A DNA stretch of 64,000 nucleotides from Acidovorax sp. SUPP3334 (GTDB taxonomy: Bacteria; Pseudomonadota; Gammaproteobacteria; Burkholderiales; Burkholderiaceae_C). Shown here piece after piece: positions 53,797 to 61,573 of the stretch. A program made the translations under genes and the position numbers. Every line of letters begins with the position of its first letter. Position 1 is the stretch's first letter. The notes under the pieces are model-generated. The model was not told where the DNA came from. It made no database searches and worked only from the letters and a program-made list of their open reading frames with translations. The stretch is taken from contig NZ_BQXQ01000025.1 in assembly GCF_030159055.1 (NCBI RefSeq), positions 1 to 64,000 of the forward strand. Reading direction: 5' to 3'.

Positions 53797-54435
53797 GTGG
53801 TTGGTGCGCGTGCCGAGCGCTTGACCCAAAGGATCACCACCCGCCTGGCCCGCCGCGTGCGCGAACTGCGCGATGCGCGCGGCCTTTCGCTCGACGCACT
53901 GGCCGCGCGCAGCGGCGTCAGCCGCTCCAACATTTCGCTCATCGAGCGCGGCGAGAGCAGCCCGACCGCCACCGTGCTGGACAAACTCGCCAGCGGCCTG
54001 GGCGTGGCGCTGGCATCGCTGTTCGATGCGCCCCAGGCCGGTGGCGAAGCCCGGGCCGCGCCGTCGCCCGTGGCCCGCGTGGCGGAGCAGCCCGTGTGGA
54101 CCGACCCCGCCTCGGGCTACCTGCGCCGCAACGTGTCGCCGACCGCTCCCTCGCCGCTGCAGCTGGTGGACGTGGTTTTCCCCCCGGGCCAGCGCGTGGC
54201 CTACGGGCGCGCCGACCACGGCAGCGAGATCCATCAGCAGATCTGGATGATCGACGGCCGCATGGACATCACCGTGGACGGCACGACCTGGCAGCTGGAG
54301 GCCGGCGACTGCCTGGCGCACCGGCTGGAGGGCCCCATCGAATACCACAACCCCACGCGCCGCCCCACGCGCTACCTGGTGGCGCTCGCCACGCTGCCCA
54401 ACGCATCTTCCCCACCCCACCGGAGCCAGCCATGA
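53797..54435 (+). CDS. XRE-family regulator with cupin sensor domain
   Basis: The protein has an N-terminal XRE HTH (RVRELRDARGLSLDALAARS, GVSRSNISLIERGESSP) and a C-terminal cupin (VVFPPGQRVAYGRADHGSEI, WMIDGRMDITVDGTTWQLEA). Family members often regulate neighbouring acetyltransferase or amino-acid genes. The start is uncertain: the GTG at 53797 gives the family-like 212-residue length, whereas an ATG at 53695 adds 34 residues (MLDLAASQILSHHLIA...) that look like island or junction sequence, not XRE protein. The stop overlaps the GNAT gene start by ATGA, so the two are translationally coupled. Confidence 0.85.
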   Translation: MVGARAERLTQRITTRLARRVRELRDARGLSLDALAARSGVSRSNISLIERGESSPTATVLDKLASGLGVALASLFDAPQAGGEARAAPSPVARVAEQPVWTDPASGYLRRNVSPTAPSPLQLVDVVFPPGQRVAYGRADHGSEIHQQIWMIDGRMDITVDGTTWQLEAGDCLAHRLEGPIEYHNPTRRPTRYLVALATLPNASSPPHRSQP

Positions 54436-54974
54436 CCCAAGCCCCTTCCCCCGCCGTGACCGTGCGGCGCCTGGGCACCAACGAAGCCGCGGCGTGCGTG
54501 CCGGCGCTGGCCGAGGTGCTGATCGACTGCGTGGCTGGCGGCGCCTCGGTGAGCTTCATGCACCCGCTGGCGGCCGAGCGGGCGATGGACTTCTGGCGCG
54601 GCGTGGCCGATGGCGTCGCCCGGGGCGAGCGGGCGCTGCTCGTCGCCGAAGCCCCCGGCAGCGGGGAGCTGCTGGGCACGGTTCAGCTCGTGCTCTCGCA
54701 ACCCGAGAACCAGCCCCACCGCGCCGATGTGGCCAAGATGCTGGTGCACCGCCGTGCCCGCCGCCAGGGCATCGCCCAGCGCCTGCTGGCCGCCGTGGAC
54801 GAGGTCGCGCGGCAGGAGGGCAAGTCCGTTCTGGTGCTGGATACGGTCACGGGCGGCGACGCCGAGCGGCTGTATGCCCGCGCCGGCTGGCAACGCGTCG
54901 GCGAAGTGCCGGGCTACGCCCTGATGCCCGACGGCGAGCCATGCGGCACCACGTTCTTCTACCGGGCGCTGTAG
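54432..54974 (+). CDS. GNAT-family N-acetyltransferase
   Basis: The 180-residue enzyme carries the acetyl-CoA site as VAKMLVHRRARRQGIAQRLL (R-x-x-G-x-A) followed by VLDTVTGGDAERLYARAGWQ. It acetylates an unknown amine substrate. The ATG at 54432 overlaps the stop of the XRE-cupin regulator gene, an arrangement that suggests the regulator governs this enzyme and that the pair senses or detoxifies a small amine or antibiotic. Similar XRE-cupin/GNAT pairs are common in Burkholderiales. Confidence 0.9.
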   Translation: MTQAPSPAVTVRRLGTNEAAACVPALAEVLIDCVAGGASVSFMHPLAAERAMDFWRGVADGVARGERALLVAEAPGSGELLGTVQLVLSQPENQPHRADVAKMLVHRRARRQGIAQRLLAAVDEVARQEGKSVLVLDTVTGGDAERLYARAGWQRVGEVPGYALMPDGEPCGTTFFYRAL

Positions 54975-55003
54975 CGCCGGGGGCGGCCGCCGAAGGCACC
55001 AAG

Positions 55004-55062
55004 CCTTTTTTCCCTCCAGCGCAATCATCACTAGGGGGTATAGCTATCAATTCAATAGCAAT
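55004..55062. repeat. Dispersed repeat copy after the GNAT gene
   Basis: CCCTCCAGCGCAATCATCAC (55013-55032) is followed by TAGGGGGTATAGCTATCAAT and TCAATAGCAATT. The complement reads ATAGC...ACCCCCTAG...GCGCTGGAGGG, the same order as at 36222-36271. The hairpin GCTAT/ATAGC (55043-55059) may work as a terminator for the XRE-GNAT operon. The rest of the gap to 55170 holds nothing else I can name. Confidence 0.6.
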
Positions 55063-55170
55063 TCAGCGAGGTAGTTCCAGCGCCATCCCTTGACCCAATG
55101 CAAGCCCCGCGCGCCAGGGGCGCCGCACAATGGCCGCCCACGCCCGCCGGGCGCACTGCCTTCTTGCACC

Positions 55171-56509
55171 ATGCCTCACCCGCCAACGCAACCGCAGCGG
55201 CAGCCACAGCCAAAACCGCAGAAGCCGCACTGCGATGTCCTCATCGTCGGCGCGGGCCCGGCTGGCCTGTCACTCGCCATCGCCTTGTCCCAGGCCGGGT
55301 TCACCAGCACGGTGCTCGACCGGCAATCCGCATCGGCCCTGGCCGATCCCGCACCCGACGGCCGCGAGATCGCGCTCACCCACCCCAGCGCCGATGCGCT
55401 GCGGCGCCTGGGCACCTGGCAGCAGCTAGCAGCAGCTGGCACCGCACGAAATCGGCCGCATCGCCGAAGCGCGCGTGCACGACGGCCCCCTGGGCCGGCA
55501 CGCGCCGCTGTCGCTGCACCCCGGCCATGCCGGAGGGGTCGGCAGCCCCGGGCATTTGGGCTGGATCGTGCCCAACCACGCGCTGCGCCGCACCGCGCAG
55601 GCCGTGGCCTCGCGCCTGCCGGGCGTGCGCATCGAGGCCGGCGCGCAGGTGTCGCAGGTGCACGTGGCAGCGGACCATGCCGCGGTGGAGATCACGCGGG
55701 CGGGCGCTGCCGGCAGCCCGCAGGCGCACCGCGAACGCCTGCAGGCCCGACTGGTCGTGGCCGCCGACAGCCGGTTCTCGGCCGTGCGGCAGCAACTGGG
55801 CATCGGCGTGCGCAGCGTGGACTTCGGCCGCACCGTGATCGTCTGCCGCATGCGCCACGCCCTGCCCCACCGAGGCATCGCGCACGAAGCCTTCGGGTAC
55901 GACCGCACTTTGGCCGTGCTGCCGCTGCCGGACGACCTGGCGGGCGGCACGCCGCAATGCTCGGTGGTCGTCACCACCGGCACCCCCGGCACCCCCGACG
56001 CCGCGGCGCTGATGGCCCAGGGCGCAGACACCTTCGCCGCGCAGGTCGAAGCACCGTTCCAACGGCGGCTGGGCGCCATGCGCCTGGTGGGCGAGCGCCA
56101 CGCCTACCCGCTCGTCGCCACCTATGCGGACCGCTTCGCAGGCCACCGCTGCGCGCTGATCGGCGACGCCGCCGTGGGCATGCACCCGGTGACCGCCCAC
56201 GGTTTCAACCTGGGCCTGGCCGGCGTGGCAAGCCTCGTGCAAGCGCTCACCGAAGCCCGCCGCCAGGGCCGCGACATCGGCGAGGCCGCCGCGCTGCAAC
56301 GCTACGCCCGGGACCACCATCGCCGCGCCTGGCCGATCTACCAGGGCACCAACGCCATCGTGCGGCTGTACACCGATGCGCGGCCGCTGCCCCGCGCGGT
56401 GCGGCACATGGTGCTGCAGGGCGCGCAGCGACTTCCGCCCTTGAAGGCAGGAATCGTGGGGCTGCTCACCGAGCGGCTTGCCGCCGGGCACGGCGCGGGG
56501 CAGGTGTGA
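55171..56509 (+). pseudogene. UbiM-like FAD monooxygenase, frameshifted by a 10-bp duplication
   Basis: The N-terminal part starts MPHPPTQPQ, with a Gln/Pro/Lys-rich leader, then the FAD motif CDVLIVGAGPAGLSLAIALS and the text up to LGTWQQL. A 10-base tandem duplication (55420-55439) then shifts the frame; the remainder continues in the next frame from APHEIGRIAEARVHDGPLGR through the second FAD block CALIGDAAVGMHPVTAHGFN to the TGA at 56507-56509. Together they make a UbiH/COQ6-type hydroxylase of about 440 residues, closest to what I recall as UbiM. UbiM hydroxylates ubiquinone precursors. One unit fewer restores a perfect frame. If real, the gene is inactive. Confidence 0.85.
55420..55439 (+). 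repeat. 10-bp tandem duplication that breaks the monooxygenase frame
   Basis: CAGCAGCTAG (55420-55429) is followed directly by CAGCAGCTGG (55430-55439). Removing the first copy leaves codons for TWQQLAPHEIGR, the expected enzyme sequence. The two copies differ at one base, so the event is unlikely to be a simple base-calling error. Confidence 0.85.
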
Positions 56510-56610
56510 CCCATACCGTCACGCAGCCGGAAACCTCGCCGTCGCACCGCTGTACAGGGCACGCGCTGCAGTAACCTCGAGGACATCTTTTTCTTCTCCG
56601 CGATCGTCCC

Positions 56611-57174
56611 ATGCCCCTCGCCCCCTACCTCGACACCGCCCCCACGCTCGACGCCGGCGTGTACCTCCACCCCTCGGCACAGGTGATCGGCGACGTGCAC
56701 CTGGGGCGCGACAGCTCGGTGTGGTGCAACGCCGTGCTGCGCGGCGACGTGAACCGCATCACGGTGGGCGAATGCTCCAACGTGCAGGATCTGGCGATGG
56801 GCCATGTGTCGCACCGCCATCCGGGCAAGCCCGAAGGCTCGCCGCTGGTGATCGGCAGCCATGTCACGCTGGGCCATTCGGTGATCCTGCACGGCTGCAC
56901 CATCGGGGACGAGTGCCTCATCGGCATGGGCAGCATCGTGATGGACGACGCGGTCGTCGGCGACCGCGTCATGCTCGGCGCGGGCAGCCTGGTCACGCCC
57001 GGCAAGGTGCTGGAAGGCGGCTACCTGTACACCGGCCGCCCCGCGGTGCGGCAGCGGGCGCTGACGCCGCAGGAGATCGCCTACCTGCGGTACTCGGCCG
57101 AGCATTACGTGCGGGTGAAGAACAACTACCTGGCGACGGCGCAGGGCACCGCTGGCGCCGGAACAGGCGCCTGA
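56611..57174 (+). CDS. Gamma-carbonic-anhydrase-like left-handed beta-helix protein
   Basis: The 187-residue protein is a hexapeptide-repeat left-handed beta-helix of the gamma-carbonic-anhydrase-like/YrdA group. Key text: SSVWCNAVLRGDVNRITVGE, CSNVQDLAMGHVSHRHPG and HVTLGHSVILHGCTIGDECL, whose histidines match zinc-ligand positions; a C-terminal helix follows (YLRYSAEHYVRVKNNYLA). Trimers hold zinc or iron between subunits. Some members show carbonic anhydrase activity and many have no known one. It stands alone, 101 bases after the broken monooxygenase gene. Confidence 0.92.
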   Translation: MPLAPYLDTAPTLDAGVYLHPSAQVIGDVHLGRDSSVWCNAVLRGDVNRITVGECSNVQDLAMGHVSHRHPGKPEGSPLVIGSHVTLGHSVILHGCTIGDECLIGMGSIVMDDAVVGDRVMLGAGSLVTPGKVLEGGYLYTGRPAVRQRALTPQEIAYLRYSAEHYVRVKNNYLATAQGTAGAGTGA

Positions 57175-57196
57175 TCGGCGCGCGCCGGGCCTTCCG

Positions 57197-58246
57197 TCAG
57201 CGCGCAACTGGCGCCGCGGCCTCTCGCCACCACTGCCGGGACAGCGCCGGCTCGCGGATGTCCAGGCGCTCGCCCATGACCGGCGCCACCAGCGGCACGC
57301 CGGCCGCCGCGGCGAGGGCGGTGATGCGCTCGAACGGTTCGTCCCAGGGGTGCAGCGACAGGTCGAACGTGCCGTTGTGGATCGGCATCATGTGGCGGCC
57401 CTTCACGTCCTGGTGCGCTTGAAGGCTCTGCTCGGGCTGCATGTGCACGTCGGGCCAGTCGGCGTTGTAGGCGCCCGTTTCCACCATCGTGAGGTCGAAG
57501 GGGCCGAAGCGTTCGCCGATGGCCTTGAATCCGTCGAAATAGCCCGTGTCGCCGCTGAAGAAGATGCGTGCATCGCCCGCCATGATGACCCACGACGCCC
57601 ACAGCGTGCGGTTGCCGTCCGACAGGCTGCGGCCCGAGAAATGCTGCGCGGGCGTGGCGACCAGGCGCACACCGCCGAGGGTGGTGCCCTGCCACCAGTC
57701 GAACTGCTGCACCTTGGCGGCCGGCACGCCCCAGGCGACGAGCCGGTCGCCCACGCCCAGCGGCGCGACGAAATGCTCCACCTTGGGGGCGAGCTTCAGC
57801 ACCGCCGCATGGTCGAGGTGGTCGTAGTGGTCGTGCGAGAGGATCACGCCCTGGATGGGCGGCAGGTCTTCGATGGCCAGGGGCGGTGCATGGAACCGCT
57901 TGGGGCCGGCGAACTGCACGGGCGAGGCGCGTTCGGAGAACACGGGGTCGGTGAGCCAGAACTGGCCGTCCAGCTTCATCAGCATCGTCGAATGGCCGAG
58001 CCGCCACAGGCTCAGGTCCGGCGCCTGCAGCAAGGCGGCGGTGGTCAGCGGCTGCACGGCGATGGGGTGATTGGGCACCGTATCGGCGGGCTTGCCGACG
58101 GCAAAGCGCCACATCACCGCCAGCGTCTTGAGCGTGCCCAGGCGGTGCCGGGGCGCCACGTTGCGAAACCGCCCACCGGCGTATTGGGGCGACTCGGCAT
58201 ACGAGGCGACTGGCGATTCGGAGCGGAAGAACATGCTGTGGGCCAT
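57197..58246 (-). CDS. Metallo-beta-lactamase-fold hydrolase (UlaG/NAPE-PLD-like)
   Basis: This 349-residue protein has the metal motif SHDHYDHLDHA (H-x-H-x-D-H), a further ligand region VATPAQHFSGRS and the bridging Asp in FFSGDTGYFDGF; a late His appears in MMPIHNGTFDLSLHPW. The arrangement, with WLTDPVFSERASP and RFHAPPLAIEDLPP, resembles the UlaG/N-acyl-phosphatidylethanolamine phospholipase D branch, which hydrolyses phospho- or acyl-esters. The ATG at 58246 lacks a clear ribosome binding site, so the start is tentative. A TetR gene is divergent and probably controls it. Confidence 0.88.
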   Translation of the reverse strand: MAHSMFFRSESPVASYAESPQYAGGRFRNVAPRHRLGTLKTLAVMWRFAVGKPADTVPNHPIAVQPLTTAALLQAPDLSLWRLGHSTMLMKLDGQFWLTDPVFSERASPVQFAGPKRFHAPPLAIEDLPPIQGVILSHDHYDHLDHAAVLKLAPKVEHFVAPLGVGDRLVAWGVPAAKVQQFDWWQGTTLGGVRLVATPAQHFSGRSLSDGNRTLWASWVIMAGDARIFFSGDTGYFDGFKAIGERFGPFDLTMVETGAYNADWPDVHMQPEQSLQAHQDVKGRHMMPIHNGTFDLSLHPWDEPFERITALAAAAGVPLVAPVMGERLDIREPALSRQWWREAAAPVAR

Positions 58247-58326
58247 GGCAATGAGGAAAAGGGGGGGAAGGCCACTAAGGACCCCGGAGGCAGGCGGCGA
58301 TGCACGGGGAGCACGCCATCGCGAAA

Positions 58327-58346
58327 ACTGCACTGCACAGTGTAGT
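58327..58346. promoter_or_regulatory. Inverted repeat in the divergent MBL/tetR promoter region
   Basis: ACT-N-CACTG-CA-CAGTG-N-AGT spans 58327-58346, a near-perfect dyad with a two-base centre. It lies between the two divergent starts (58246 and 58392) and is a good operator candidate for the TetR protein or another regulator. Confidence 0.45.
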
Positions 58347-58360
58347 GTTCTATTTCGAGA

Positions 58361-58386
58361 AAAGTAAACCGACCGGTGTAAACTTT
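58361..58386. promoter_or_regulatory. Second dyad with ACCGACCGGT core just before tetR
   Basis: AAAGT (58361-58365) and ACTTT (58382-58386) flank a centre containing TAAACCGACCGGTGTAAAC. ACCGACCGGT-type cores are common in TetR operators I remember. The site ends six bases before the tetR ATG, so binding would block tetR expression (autoregulation). Confidence 0.45.
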
Positions 58387-58391
58387 TGGCC

Positions 58392-59114
58392 ATGCCCGCC
58401 ACCGCCCTCGCCAACGCCCCTGTCCGCCTCACCGACCGCAAGCGCCATGCCATCGTCCAGGCGGCGATCGGCGAGTTCCGCGAGCACGGCTTTGCCGGCA
58501 CCAGCATGGACCGGGTGGCCGCCGCGGCCGATGTGTCCAAGCGCACGGTGTACAACCATTTCCCGAGCAAGGACGACCTGTTTGCCGCCATCCTCGGGCA
58601 TCTCTGGGAGCGCAGCCAGTCTCTGGCCGCTCTGGTGCACGACCCCGCCCGGCCCCTGCGGGCGCAGTTGCTGGAGCTGCTGCAGCGAAAGATGGAGCTG
58701 CTCAACGATGCGGGCTTCATCGACCTGTCCCGCGTGGCCATGGCCGAGATGCTGCACACGCCGGCGCGTGCCCAGGCCATGGTGGCGCGCCTGGGCGAGA
58801 AGGAAGAGGGCGTGCCCGCCTGGATCCTGGCCGCGCAGCGGGCCGGCCGCCTGCGCCGGGGGATCGATCCGCACTACGCGGCGCACCAGTTGCAGGGCCT
58901 GGTCAAGGCCTTCGCCTTCTGGCCGCAACTGGCGCTGGGCCAGCCCGCGCTGACCGCGGCGCAGCAGCGGCAGGTGCTGCACGACACGGTGGACATGTTC
59001 CTGGGCTTCTATGCCCTGCCCGAGCCCGCCCCGGCACCCACCCCCCGAGCCAAAGCCCCGCCCAGGCCGCCCGCCAGGAAGCCGGCAGGCCTTCGCAAGC
59101 CCGCGCGGACTTGA
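58392..59114 (+). CDS. TetR-family transcriptional regulator
   Basis: The 240-residue protein has the TetR HTH (RKRHAIVQAAIGEFREHGFA, TSMDRVAAAADVSKRTVYNH, FPSKDDLFAAIL) and a helical sensor domain like TetR_C_AefR-type regulators (VAMAEMLHTPARAQAMVARL). The tail from about residue 212 is Pro/Ala/Lys-rich (PRAKAPPRPPARKPAG), a basic extension unusual for TetR. The ATG at 58392 is chosen; a TTG two codons earlier is possible. It is divergent from the metallo-beta-lactamase-fold gene, with two dyads between them. Confidence 0.9.
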   Translation: MPATALANAPVRLTDRKRHAIVQAAIGEFREHGFAGTSMDRVAAAADVSKRTVYNHFPSKDDLFAAILGHLWERSQSLAALVHDPARPLRAQLLELLQRKMELLNDAGFIDLSRVAMAEMLHTPARAQAMVARLGEKEEGVPAWILAAQRAGRLRRGIDPHYAAHQLQGLVKAFAFWPQLALGQPALTAAQQRQVLHDTVDMFLGFYALPEPAPAPTPRAKAPPRPPARKPAGLRKPART

Positions 59115-59160
59115 CAGGCAGGCAACGAAGGCCTCCACGCCGATCCGCCAGCGCAGGCGG

Positions 59161-60055
59161 CTACAGCACGCTTTTGGCCGCAGCCATGGCGCGCTGCGCG
59201 AGCCGCTCCAGCCGGGGCCGGCTGCTGCGCCCAGCCGTGCCAGTACAGCGGCACGTCGGTGGCGGCATCGGGCAGCACGTCGATCAGTTCGCCGCGCTCG
59301 ATGGCATCGCCGATCTGCAGTTCCGGCACCATGCCGTAGCCCAGGCCCAGCCGTATCGCCGTCACGAAGGGCTCCGAGGCCGGCACGTAGTGGCTGGGGT
59401 AAGCGCTGGCCTGCAGGCCGAACGCGTTCAGCAGCGCATTGGCCTGCAGCGGATCCTTGTGGTTGAACACCACCGTGGGCGCCTTGCGCGCCGATGCCCG
59501 GGTGATGCCGCGCGGCCCGAACCACTGCACAGCGAACGCGGGCGAGGCCACCAGGCGATAGCGCATGCTGCCCAGGCGCTCGGCCGTGCAGCCACGCATG
59601 GCATGCGGCTGGGCGGACACGCAGGCATGGGCCAGGCCGGCTTGCAGCAGGGCGTGCGTGTGCTCCTGGTCGTCCACCACCAGTTCGAGGGCGATGCGCT
59701 CGCGCTGCAGCGCCCCCGACAGCGCGGGCAGCAGCCAGGTGGCGAGCGAATCCGCGTTGACGGCCAGCGTGACGGCAAAGAACGCATCGCCGGCATCGCC
59801 CCCTGAAAGCCCCGCGAGCAGGTCCTGCTCCATGGCGCGGGACCGCTGCAGGTGCTGCAGCAGCTGCCGGCCGGCGCGGGTGGCCCGGCTGGGCCGGCCG
59901 CGCACGATGAGGGGCTGGCCCAGCCGCGTTTCCAGCGCGCGCACGCGCAGCGAGACCGCCGAAGGGGTGATGTGCAGCGCGGCGGCGGCTTGCTCGAAGC
60001 TGCCCGCCTCGGCCACGGCGAGGAAAGCCTCGCATTGCTTGGAATCCAGTGCCAT
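59161..60055 (-). pseudogene. argP: ArgP-like LysR regulator with a 3' frameshift
   Basis: The gene starts at 60055 (MALDSKQCEAFLAVAEAGSF) with the ArgP HTH EQAAAALHITPSAVSLRVRA and an ArgP-type sensor (LELVVDDQEHTHALLQAG, VPLYWHGWAQQP). After QQP an extra base in a C run (four G on plus at 59215-59218) shifts the frame. Skipping it gives the normal ending ARLERLAQRAMAAAKSVL and the stop at 59161-59163. As written, the frame runs on to 59009, overlapping the tetR 3' end and adding about 70 junk residues. Only the last 20 residues are changed, so partial function or a sequencing error are both possible. It faces argO. Confidence 0.82.
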
Positions 60056-60150
60056 GGCGCCTTTGAAGGTGAAAGTTGAGAAATTCTCGGCCAAGGCGAT
60101 ATTTTCCAAGTTCGGCATGGCATCCGAGGCACCGCCCGGACAATTCGCCG

Positions 60151-60789
60151 ATGTTTTCCCTCACCCCTTTCGTGCATGGGTTCGGCACCGGTGCCGGCCT
60201 GATCATCGCCATCGGCGCGCAGAACGCGCATGTGCTGCGCGTCGGCCTGCTGCGCCGCCATGTGGGCTTGACGGTGGCGACCTGCATCGCGGTGGACGTG
60301 ATCGCCATCACTGCGGGCGTGGCCGGCATGGGCGCGCTGATTCAGGGACAGCCCTGGCTGCTGGCCATCGCCCGCTGGGGCGGTGCGGCCTTCCTGGTTT
60401 GGTACGGCACGGGCGCCTTGCGGCGCGCGCTTTCGTCCGATGGGGCGCTGATGGCCGGCGCCGGGGGGCCGGGCGCGGCCCCCACGGTGCGGCAGGCTTT
60501 CGCGGCCGTGCTGGCGGTGTCGCTGCTCAACCCGCACATGTACCTGGACACCGTGGTGCTGCTGGGTGCCATCGGCGGGCAGCAGCCTGCAGGCCAGCAA
60601 GTCAGCTTCACGGTGGGCGCCACCACGGCATCCACCCTGTGGTTTCTCATGCTGGGCCTGGGCGCACGGCGACTGGCGCCGTGGTTCGCAAAGCCCGCGG
60701 CCTGGCGATGCCTGGACGCGGGCATTGCCGTGGTCATGTTTTCGATATCGCTCTTTCTCGCGTTCACGCCTTTGCACACCACTCCATGA
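60151..60789 (+). CDS. argO: LysE/ArgO-family amino-acid exporter
   Basis: The 212-residue inner-membrane protein has six predicted helices and the LysE/ArgO text FVHGFGTGAGLIIAIGAQNA, HVLRVGLLRRHVGLTVATC and LLNPHMYLDTVVLLGAIGG. It exports arginine or lysine and is activated in other bacteria by ArgP, whose gene is divergent here with 95 bases between starts. The ATG at 60151 fits the family start MFSLTPF. Its stop overlaps the next gene by ATGA. Confidence 0.92.
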   Translation: MFSLTPFVHGFGTGAGLIIAIGAQNAHVLRVGLLRRHVGLTVATCIAVDVIAITAGVAGMGALIQGQPWLLAIARWGGAAFLVWYGTGALRRALSSDGALMAGAGGPGAAPTVRQAFAAVLAVSLLNPHMYLDTVVLLGAIGGQQPAGQQVSFTVGATTASTLWFLMLGLGARRLAPWFAKPAAWRCLDAGIAVVMFSISLFLAFTPLHTTP

Positions 60790-61208
60790 CCTCCACCTCT
60801 ATCTCCACCCCCTCCTCCCGCAGCATCACGCTCGCCACCCTGCCGTCCCGGTACGCCGTTGCCCGGCTGCTGCCGCAGGCGGCCATTCCGCCCTGGGCCG
60901 ATGGCCCGGGCTTCGTGTCCATTTCGCGCAGCGGCGAAGAGTTGTCGATCACCTGCCTGCAGGAGCGCGTGCCCGAAGGCGTGCAGGCGGACCGGGGCTG
61001 GGTGGCGTTCCGCTTCGTGGGGCCGTTCGCGTTCGGCGAGACAGGCATCGTGCTGTCGGTGATCCGCCCGCTGTCGGAGAACGGCATCGGCATCTTCGTG
61101 GTCTCCACGTTCGACGGCGACCACCTGCTGCTGGCCGAAGCGGACTGCGAGCGCGCCTGCACGCTGCTGGCCGGCGCGGGGCACCGCGTACTGCCCCTGC
61201 CTGGCTGA
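60786..61208 (+). CDS. ACT-domain protein
   Basis: This 140-residue protein resembles the two-ACT amino-acid sensor fold (CASTOR/ACT_7 type): TLATLPSRYAVARLLPQAAI, GFVSISRSGEELSITCLQER, WVAFRFVGPFAFGETGIVLS and NGIGIFVVSTFDGDHLLLAE. It probably binds an amino acid; no enzyme activity is suggested. Its start overlaps the argO stop (ATGA), so it may report basic amino-acid level alongside the exporter, which is an inference from position. Confidence 0.85.
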   Translation: MTSTSISTPSSRSITLATLPSRYAVARLLPQAAIPPWADGPGFVSISRSGEELSITCLQERVPEGVQADRGWVAFRFVGPFAFGETGIVLSVIRPLSENGIGIFVVSTFDGDHLLLAEADCERACTLLAGAGHRVLPLPG

Positions 61209-61291
61209 CCGCCAGGGCGCCGGTGCGGGCAGAATCGGCCGGTCGCCGGCCCACCCTGGCCTGCCGGCGGCCCTTTGACATCGGAGCACGG

Positions 61292-61573
61292 ATGACCATC
61301 GCATTGCCCAAGGACGTTCACCAGCAGGCCGTGGCCTCCATCGAGCGGTACTTCCGCGAGAACATGGACGAGAAGATCGGCAACATCGCCGCCAGCGGCC
61401 TGCTGGGCTTCTTTCTGGAAGAGATCGGCCCGAGCATCTACAACCAGGCCGTGGCCGACGTGCAAGAGCGCCTGCAGCAGCGCGTGGCCGAGGTCGATTA
61501 CGAGGTGCACGAAGAGGAATTCCTGTACTGGCAGAAATTCGACCGCGCAAAGAACAGCAAAGGCCGCCCATGA
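61292..61573 (+). CDS. DUF2164-family protein
   Basis: This 93-residue protein matches the DUF2164 pattern: MTIALPKDVHQQAVASIERY, FRENMDEKIGNIAASGLLGF and FLEEIGPSIYNQAVADVQER. Function is unknown; the fold should be helical and soluble. The ATG at 61292 lies 83 bases after the ACT-domain gene and the stop overlaps the next GNAT gene by ATGA, so the two are co-translated. Confidence 0.9.
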   Translation: MTIALPKDVHQQAVASIERYFRENMDEKIGNIAASGLLGFFLEEIGPSIYNQAVADVQERLQQRVAEVDYEVHEEEFLYWQKFDRAKNSKGRP

